A stretch of DNA of 64,000 bases from Schizophyllum amplum (Eukaryota; Basidiomycota; Agaricomycetes; Agaricales; Schizophyllaceae). Below are positions 57,941 to 64,000 of this stretch, piece by piece. The DNA is taken from positions 310,001 through 374,000 of the forward strand of contig VDMD01000001.1 in NCBI GenBank assembly GCA_007026445.1. Direction: 5' to 3'. A program made the position numbers and the translations under genes. The notes under the pieces were generated by a model. That model did not search any database. It worked only from the letters and a program-made list of their open reading frames with translations, and was not told the DNA's origin. Each line of letters opens with the position of its first letter. Position 1 is the stretch's first letter.

Positions 57941-59477
57941 ATGATGTCTTCGCATTCCTTGCAATCCATCGACGAGACCGAATTCCTGTCGGAAGTATCA
58001 CTCGAGCGAAGTGAAGCAGACCCGAGCCACAGCCACCGCTTTTATTTGGAAGACGGCAATCTCGAGCTCGAGGTGCGCTCGTCTGTTCTGCAAACACAGA
58101 CTTTTTGCTAAAACTTTCAGCTTGACGATGGCAAGACGTACAAAGTACATCGCTATTTCTTTCAGACCCACTCGCCTGCGTTTACCGCGCGCTATCTGAG
58201 CGAAGAGCCCAAGGATATTGTCCATTTACCGAATGTCTCCAGCGTTGACTTCGAGCAGTTCCTATCCTTGATATATCCATCGTGCGTGTCCATTCATCAT
58301 ATGCGCTGTCTGTATCTGACTCTACCACAGGGAGATAGGCGAGTGTGACATTCAGGCGGTCGACCAATGGACCTCTGTCCTCCGACTCGCAACGAAGTGG
58401 ACCTTCCCTCGTCTTCGTGCACTCGCTATACGCGAGATTGAACCTCAAGCCACGGCCATCGACAAAGTCGCCATAGCGCGCGAATTTGGCTTTGGCAACG
58501 CCTGGCTCCTTCCCGCGTTCACTGCTATCTGTCAATCTTCGAGCTGGCTCACGTACGATGAGGCTGCGCGCCTTGGTTTGCGAACAGCTGTCGAGATCGG
58601 ACGCATTAGAGAAGAGCGATTACTCGGCAAGATGGAGCAGCGGGACTACGACGTTACTGCAGCAGTCTGCTCAAACAACATCCTCATACCGTCGATTGTG
58701 GGTGGTGGCGACAACGATGACGGTTTGTCGGATGCCGTTCTTGCTCCAAGCTTCCCCTTCGCAACTGCTGATGCCACCGACGAGGTCACAGCTACCGATA
58801 CGGAGCCCATTCTACGCGCCATACCCGTCGACACAGAACGGCTTGGCAGCGCAGGCGTAGAGGCCAAAGTTCCAGGAGGACTCGAACGCGACCTACCCGC
58901 CAACCCTTCGCAACTTACGGAGATCGGCGAGCAACTGGCGCAATTCACGCTTCAGACGGCCGAGCTCGCCGAGGCGAAACGTTTCTGCGGAACGGACCTC
59001 GATCGCGCGTTGTTTGCCTTACGCATGGCTAACCGTATCGCGGAGGAGCACTCGCCTGCCGCCCAGCGTCATCGCCAGTGGCGGCAGATGCGCATAGACC
59101 AAATTGTCCGCGGGTTGATGTACGACTTACCACAGGATGCCCACCAGCTGGATATAGAGTCTCGGAATCCCTGGAGTTGTTTCGAAAACGCCAGTCATCG
59201 CATTGCGCAGCTGATAGCAAAGCAAGTATCCCTTACTTCTCCTGATGTCGCCGACGGCTCCACGCCACGAACCGGTGGCGTCTTGACCCTCACTGTCAAC
59301 GGCCGGGATTGTGCAAAACGGGTGAAGATATATTTTCTGCAGTAAGCAGACATGTCGCTATGCTCGTAGACTTGCTGACAGTTTCACAGGAAAGGCTTGG
59401 AAGTGGTCGATAAGGAGAACAATGAAAACGCCATTGAGATCATTGTTCCGTACGCGAAGGGAGCGAACTACCCTTGA
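57941..59477 (+). CDS. BTB/POZ-domain protein, family copy 3
   Basis: Four exons: 57941-58072, 58121-58281, 58331-59341 and 59390-59477; 463 residues. The BTB region begins near residue 31 with HRFYLEDGNLELE, continues through LDDGKTYKVHRYFFQTHSPAF and FEQFLSLIYPS, and ends in DIQAVDQWTSVLRLATKW. AREFGFGNAWLLPAF, RLGLRTAVEIGRIREE and EHSPAAQRHRQWRQMRID are shared with copies 1, 2 or 4. The leader is shorter and different from those of the other three. The last exon (QKGLEVVDKENN) is 88 bases, exactly as in copy 4. Function is unknown; BTB proteins are usually homodimeric adaptors. Confidence 0.9.
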
Positions 59478-60298
59478 CCATTTATACCGGCCTTGTGAGT
59501 ACAGTAAGATCCTACCAATCTGGAGGCCTCCCCCTACGCTGCACGGCAATCGCAAACACCATGTTGTATAGCAATCCTACCGTCTTCGACCTTCGCAAAT
59601 GTTGCCGTAGACGCTGTGTCGTAATGCTCGTGACTCCTTGATTGGACGCGCGATGTGTAGGGCCGTATGTACGCCGTGTGTCCGTGGATGTGAGTAGCAC
59701 GGCGCTTGACCTTCCAGGATCGACTTTGACTGCAGGGCCCGGAGATATTGAGTTGAACCTCGGCATCCTGCGGCCCGATGAAGCACTACGATGCATAGAG
59801 TTGCGTTGCAACGCTGGTCGCTAATCGCATCTTTTCACGCCTCGCGCAAGGAAGTACTTAGTACGCTTGATGGGAGCAATCCCAAGGACGAGCTGGTCGT
59901 CTTTTTTCCCCATAATCTCAGGGGAAGGCGACTCCACCACCACCAAGAGTAGGATGCACATTTTCAACATCTTATGACCGTCGAGCTCACTTGAACGATG
60001 CCCAGGTACAAGATACAGGTGACAGATGGCGAACACAAAGAGCAACTCATCTACATTGTCATCCCTCGAAAGACCGCGCTTTGAATCTGTTTGGGGAGAG
60101 CCGCGGGAGTCACGTAGCGTCTCCCTATAATATTCATCTCGGTCTCGTCGCCATCTTTGACTGTACCCCTTTCTGTAAAGTACTACTGGACACGCCAACT
60201 CCGCCGTATCCTACGCCGTCCATTCGCCGACGCCATGGAGCCTCATCGTGTGCGGGCAATATAGCACGGTACTAGCTCTTCCAGAACGTTCATCTGCT
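59478..60298. other. Intergenic between BTB copies 3 and 4
   Basis: No coding or repeat feature recognised in these 820 bases; the promoter of copy 4 should be at the right end. Confidence 0.45.
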
Positions 60299-61743
60299 AT
60301 GGCCAGCCTGTCTCGCTCGCCGTCCGTCCTATCGTTCGCCAGCGCCGAGAGCATGTCAATGCCCACGACTCCTTCGACCCCAGGCTCGCCTGTTCTGTTA
60401 CCTGAGCGAAAGGATGAGGCCTTTATGCCTCGCTCGTCGACTCTCAACAGGGATAGGAGCCTCACTGTAGAGGCGACCAAGCACCGCTTTTATCTGCGAG
60501 ACGGGAACGCGAAGTTCGAAGTACGTCTGTTGTATCTGCGCGTCTTTCTCTCCAGCTCATGTTTCCGCCAGCTCAAGGACGGCACGTTGTACAATGTCCA
60601 CCAATACTTATTTGAAACGCACTCGCCGAAGTTCGCGGCGGCGTACTTCGCCATTCCCCAACATGAGGCGATCAAACTCCCTCAGGACGTCTCGAGCACG
60701 GATTTCGAACGTTTACTATCCATGTTCTACCCAAGGTGTGTTCCATTGTGTCTCTCACGGCGACCGCATCTGATGATGCTCTAGTGAGCTCGGCAAAACC
60801 GACATACAGACGGCCGATGAGTGGACCTCCATCTTACGCTTGTCCACGAAATGGTCTATTGTTGGACTTCGTACGCTCTCCATCCATGAGATCGAGGCCA
60901 AGGCCAGCGACGTAGAAAAGGTCGCTGTCGCGCGGGAGTTCAACCTGGGGCCTAGCTGGCTGGTGCCGGCTTTCACGGAAATCTGCACTGCCCCAAAGTG
61001 GCTCGCATACGCGGACGCCCAATGCCTCGGCCTATGCACCGTGGTCGAAGTCGGGCGCATCCGAGAGGAGCAGCGTCTCGCTAGCGATCGCAAAACTGTC
61101 TACGACGTTCGTGCGGCGGTTTCCGCCAATTCTACTCTCATGTCGCAGGATGCGGACGTGTCGGGTATGATGGCACCACTAGTAGATGCAATGGCGGCCG
61201 TACGCCTGCAGGCCGAGTCTGCGACAGATTCACAATCTCTTGGGCTTCAGCAGCCGGGGGGTGCTAGGAAGCAAAGCGCGGGCGACACAGCTCTCGACCG
61301 CGCGCTCCATGCTCTCGAGATCTTGGACCGCATTGCGAATGAAATCGAGTCGCCCAAGACCATGAGTCGCAGCGACTGGCGCCAGCAGTATGTGGACGAC
61401 ATCGCCCGCGAACTAAAGCCTTCGGAGCAGGGCAACGAAGTGACCACACCGGCCGGATGTACTTGCGTGGATTGCTTGGAAGTGGTCACTATTCGTATGG
61501 CGCAGCTCGTCTTCAACCACTTCTCCGGAACGAGCGGAAGTAACGCATTGGTTATCGTATTCGACAGCAGAGGCATGAAGGACTGGATGAAGGCGGAGTT
61601 GGAAAGGTGAGTTTGCATACCATCGCCTGCGCGTTTTGTGCTTGAAGATGATCAGGAGAGATTTATTGGTTGCCAACGTCGCGCACAAGAGCACAAGTAT
61701 CGCTGTCTCGCGCATAGGATCAGGCAGAACATGCAAAGATTAG
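60299..61743 (+). CDS. BTB/POZ-domain protein, family copy 4
   Basis: Four exons: 60299-60520, 60572-60735, 60785-61606 and 61656-61743; 431 residues. The leader MASLSRSPSVLSFASAESMS matches copies 1 and 2. The BTB fold follows: HRFYLRDGNAKFE|LKDGTLYNVHQYLF, HEAIKLPQDVSSTDFERLLSMFYP, then ELGKTDIQTADEWTSILRLSTKW and AREFNLGPSWLVPAF. Exon 2 is three bases longer than in the others. The C-terminal region carries a Cys pair CTCVDC that is absent from the siblings. The last exon is assigned by matching phase and length (88 bases) rather than by sequence. The inverted copy of the regulator's 5' end starts 200 bases downstream. Confidence 0.88.
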
Positions 61744-61943
61744 GCCGTCAGTGACCTAACTTGTTTTGCTTTCTACGGGTTGGATATATCAATTCCACGT
61801 CTTCTTGTTTCCTCCTGAGGTGCGCGTAAACGCGGGTCTTATGTACAACGAGTGGCATCTCTTCAGTTACCCGGCTACCAAAGCTACAAACTGACCTTCG
61901 AGTTGGACCGTCGACGCGCATGGCAAAACGTCGTGACGGTTAA

Positions 61944-62510
61944 GTATGGACTTGGCAACTCTTCTCCTGTACCTATATGACAATGCAAATCGCTGAAGAG
62001 GCTCGTTGAGTATCTGACAGTCTTTGTAATGGTATCTCAAGAGAATTGTGTGCTGGTCTGCGTACGCGTTGAACTTGAGGTGGAACAACCTGTGAGTCAC
62101 AATGAGTTCAACTTCATCAAGATCAGCGTGATCGCCGCGCCTCGTCACGAAGACGGCAATCTAATCTTGTCTGGTTTCAAATAGCACCTTCAGCATGAAG
62201 CACTTCAATAAACTCCCTTGTCTCGACTCTCCACCAGCGGTGGACCCCTTCGCATCCGAATCGCTTGGCACTGGTACCTGCCATGGCGTCCCAGGCGCAA
62301 ACGTCGTCCTCGAACGACCAAGACATGCTCAGGCGCAAAAAAGCCAACAGGGCATGCGATCATTGCAGGAAGAGGAAGGCTCGATGTGCGTCGTGCGTTT
62401 GGAAGGCGGACTTGGGCTTACCAGACATGCAGGCGATGCGGATCCGCCCTCGGGGAAGACATGCATGAACTGCACCCTAAACCGAGTCGACATCACGAAA
62501 TTCCCTAAAG
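61944..62510. repeat. Right arm of the inverted duplication
   Basis: The reverse complement of about 39215-39832. Upstream non-coding blocks, the leader and the first two exons of the Zn2Cys6 regulator are all present, in opposite orientation to the parent. Similarity fades beyond about 62510. Confidence 0.88.
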
Positions 62511-62530
62511 TAAGACCAGCCTCTGACAAT
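62283..62530 (+). pseudogene. Truncated zinc-cluster copy of the Zn2Cys6 regulator
   Basis: ATG at 62283; exon 1 to 62385 and exon 2 from 62433, with donor and acceptor conserved. It encodes RKKANRACDHCRKRKARC, then DADPPSGKTCMNCTLNRV, but ends there: the sixth zinc-binding Cys is lost (VEC in the parent, VDI here) and no regulatory domain follows. It could at most make a short peptide with an incomplete binuclear cluster. Function is unlikely. Confidence 0.85.
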
Positions 62531-62638
62531 CCATTGTATTGCACGCCATGGCCGAGCAGCTTCATCATTGGTGATCAGCAAGTTGTCTGGAGATTACATG
62601 GCCGTGACGTGAATCTGAAGAAACGATGATCCAACGCT

Positions 62639-62702
62639 GGCTCAGCCCCCGGTCAGCCCCGGGTCAGCTACTGATCAGCACCTCGTCAGCACCTTGTCAG
62701 CA
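62639..62702. repeat. Short degenerate tandem repeat (GTCAGC-based)
   Basis: Six or seven units of 10-12 bases, each containing GTCAGC or ATCAGC, follow each other directly downstream of the truncated zinc-cluster copy. Confidence 0.65.
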
Positions 62703-64000
62703 AGCGAGATGCTACTTCTCAGTAGCATAGATATTCATAGCCATCCTCGCCCTTTCCAAAGCATGACTCGCAATTCAGATAACACTCAGGTTCAGATTAC
62801 AGACAGACTCCCAGTTTTCGTCAAAAAGACGCATGCATTGCCTATGTACTACAAGTGGGGGTGATGTACTGGACAACGGGACTAAAGACTACATGTTGTA
62901 CCCCCTAACATACTCCCGCCTCCACCCTGACTCAAACTAAACTTACTGAAGCCCTCGACGGCGACCATTAGCATACAACAGTGGTGGAAGATGCAGATGC
63001 ACATACCTGGCAGATACGCGGGAGCAACCTGATGCCCGAGATCATTGCTGTGTGGTCGTAACGCGTGCTACGTGTTAGGGGGCCCTCAGTAGTACCGAGA
63101 TCGACGGGCGGGTTGGTGGGGGTATTCCGGGTTGCTGTCTTGAAGGGTCTCTAGGGGTGTTATATTAGTGAAAGCGATGCAAGATTAGTGGGTGTACGTA
63201 CCAGCTGGATTGACGATGGTTGGCGGACACCGCGTTGAAGAGTGTGCCCGTCAAGCAGCGTGGACATGGGAGACACCGTACGAGGTCATGATGATGGCGG
63301 GCAAGGATGTGTGTGGTGGGGTCCGAGGCGCGGCCCACTGCAGTCAAGTCAGGGATACACGTGGTGCGCTAGTAAAGAAGGGATCCACCTTGCGAAGATG
63401 GCGTGCGCCGGGTGGTGCAGAACGCAGGTCGCCGCGCGGTAGCTGATACCGACATCGTTCTTGGCTGGTGCAGGCGCGTCGGCGAGGGCACGGCGGCACG
63501 CGTGGAAGGCAGGACGCGAGTTGGTGACCTTGTCGAGGGTGTTGCGGAGAGTAGGGCGCATGACGAGCAAATCGAATGGGCGGCATGGAAGCCTGAGTTC
63601 GAGGTAGAGTGGGCGGCCCAACGGAGGGAAGATGGAGGAGCGGATGCAAAAAGCGGACGGCGCGAACCGGGGATCAAAAGTCCGCACTCACGTGATACGC
63701 AGCCGTACGGCAAAATCCGGCCGAACGGACTTTGCAGCCTGAGATGCGCTAGTCATGCCGCATTGAGTTGCTGCACAGGCTCGCATACCTACGCTGTACT
63801 CTACCCTGAAAAGCACATGCAGAAGATATACTTTCTTGAAGACCTGTCTGTAAGGCACACCCATTATATAGAGGCAATTGTCTGATTCATCGAGAAGAGA
63901 GCCCAAAATTCGGCATTCAAACCTATCTTCGGCTCTTTGACACTGGCTTTTATATAGGGTACACATGAGATTACACCACATTTTGATATAAAGCCTGCAC
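62703..64000. other. Right-end interval, no gene recognised
   Basis: Open frames on both strands between 63.19 and 63.98 kb reach 160 codons (63403-63885, plus) and 114 codons (63369-63713, minus). The minus strand has splice-like sites near 63170-63460. I cannot tell which strand, if any, is coding, and no domain is recognised. Confidence 0.4.

Overview
The window is nuclear DNA of a filamentous basidiomycete, most likely an Agaricomycete. The genes are GC-rich and cut by many short introns (about 47-65 bases, GT...AG, often GTGAGT/GTACGT donors). The protein families (lineage-specific F-box proteins, multi-pass membrane proteins, BTB/POZ expansions, Zn2Cys6 regulators, chloroperoxidase and questin-oxidase-like enzymes) fit that group. 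Exon models were built by hand; in almost every case the exon lengths add up to one open frame. No viral genes, rRNA or CRISPR array were seen.

Layout. 1-3 kb: the 5' end of a RhoGEF (minus) faces away from a five-exon questin-oxidase-like gene (plus). 3-16.7 kb: a long gene-poor stretch with stop-riddled coding remnants, including an alanine-rich coiled-coil relic. 16.7-26.1 kb: two copies of the same convergent pair, an F-box gene (plus) followed tail-to-tail by a seven-helix-type membrane protein (minus). Intron 1 of the first membrane-protein gene holds a TA-flanked inverted-repeat element, and a stray copy of the 3' end of the questin-oxidase gene lies between the pairs. 26-30.8 kb: two minisatellites, an intron-containing tRNA-Tyr and an orphan two-exon gene. 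31-34.6 kb and 55.9-61.7 kb: two arms of a BTB gene family (four intact genes and one relic), minus strand in the left arm and plus in the right. 36-46.7 kb: a 15-exon Zn2Cys6 regulator, an 11-exon membrane protein with a one-base frameshift, a 1.05-kb inverted-repeat element with perfect 8-bp target repeats, and a nine-exon FAD-linked oxidoreductase. 48-52.8 kb: an adenine/adenosine deaminase split by a 1.42-kb inverted-repeat element, divergent from a Dal5-type transporter. 53.9-57.6 kb: a chloroperoxidase-family gene and an alpha/beta hydrolase.

How it fits together. The window looks like a rearranging accessory region. The evidence is three non-autonomous DNA elements with readable target-site duplications, an inverted copy of the regulator's 5' end 22 kb away, a partly deleted direct copy of the end of the neighbouring membrane-protein gene, and local BTB duplication. 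The deaminase and the Dal5-like transporter share a 0.43-kb divergent promoter and may be linked in purine or nitrogen use; this is inferred. The oxidative enzymes are spread out and do not form a recognisable biosynthetic cluster.
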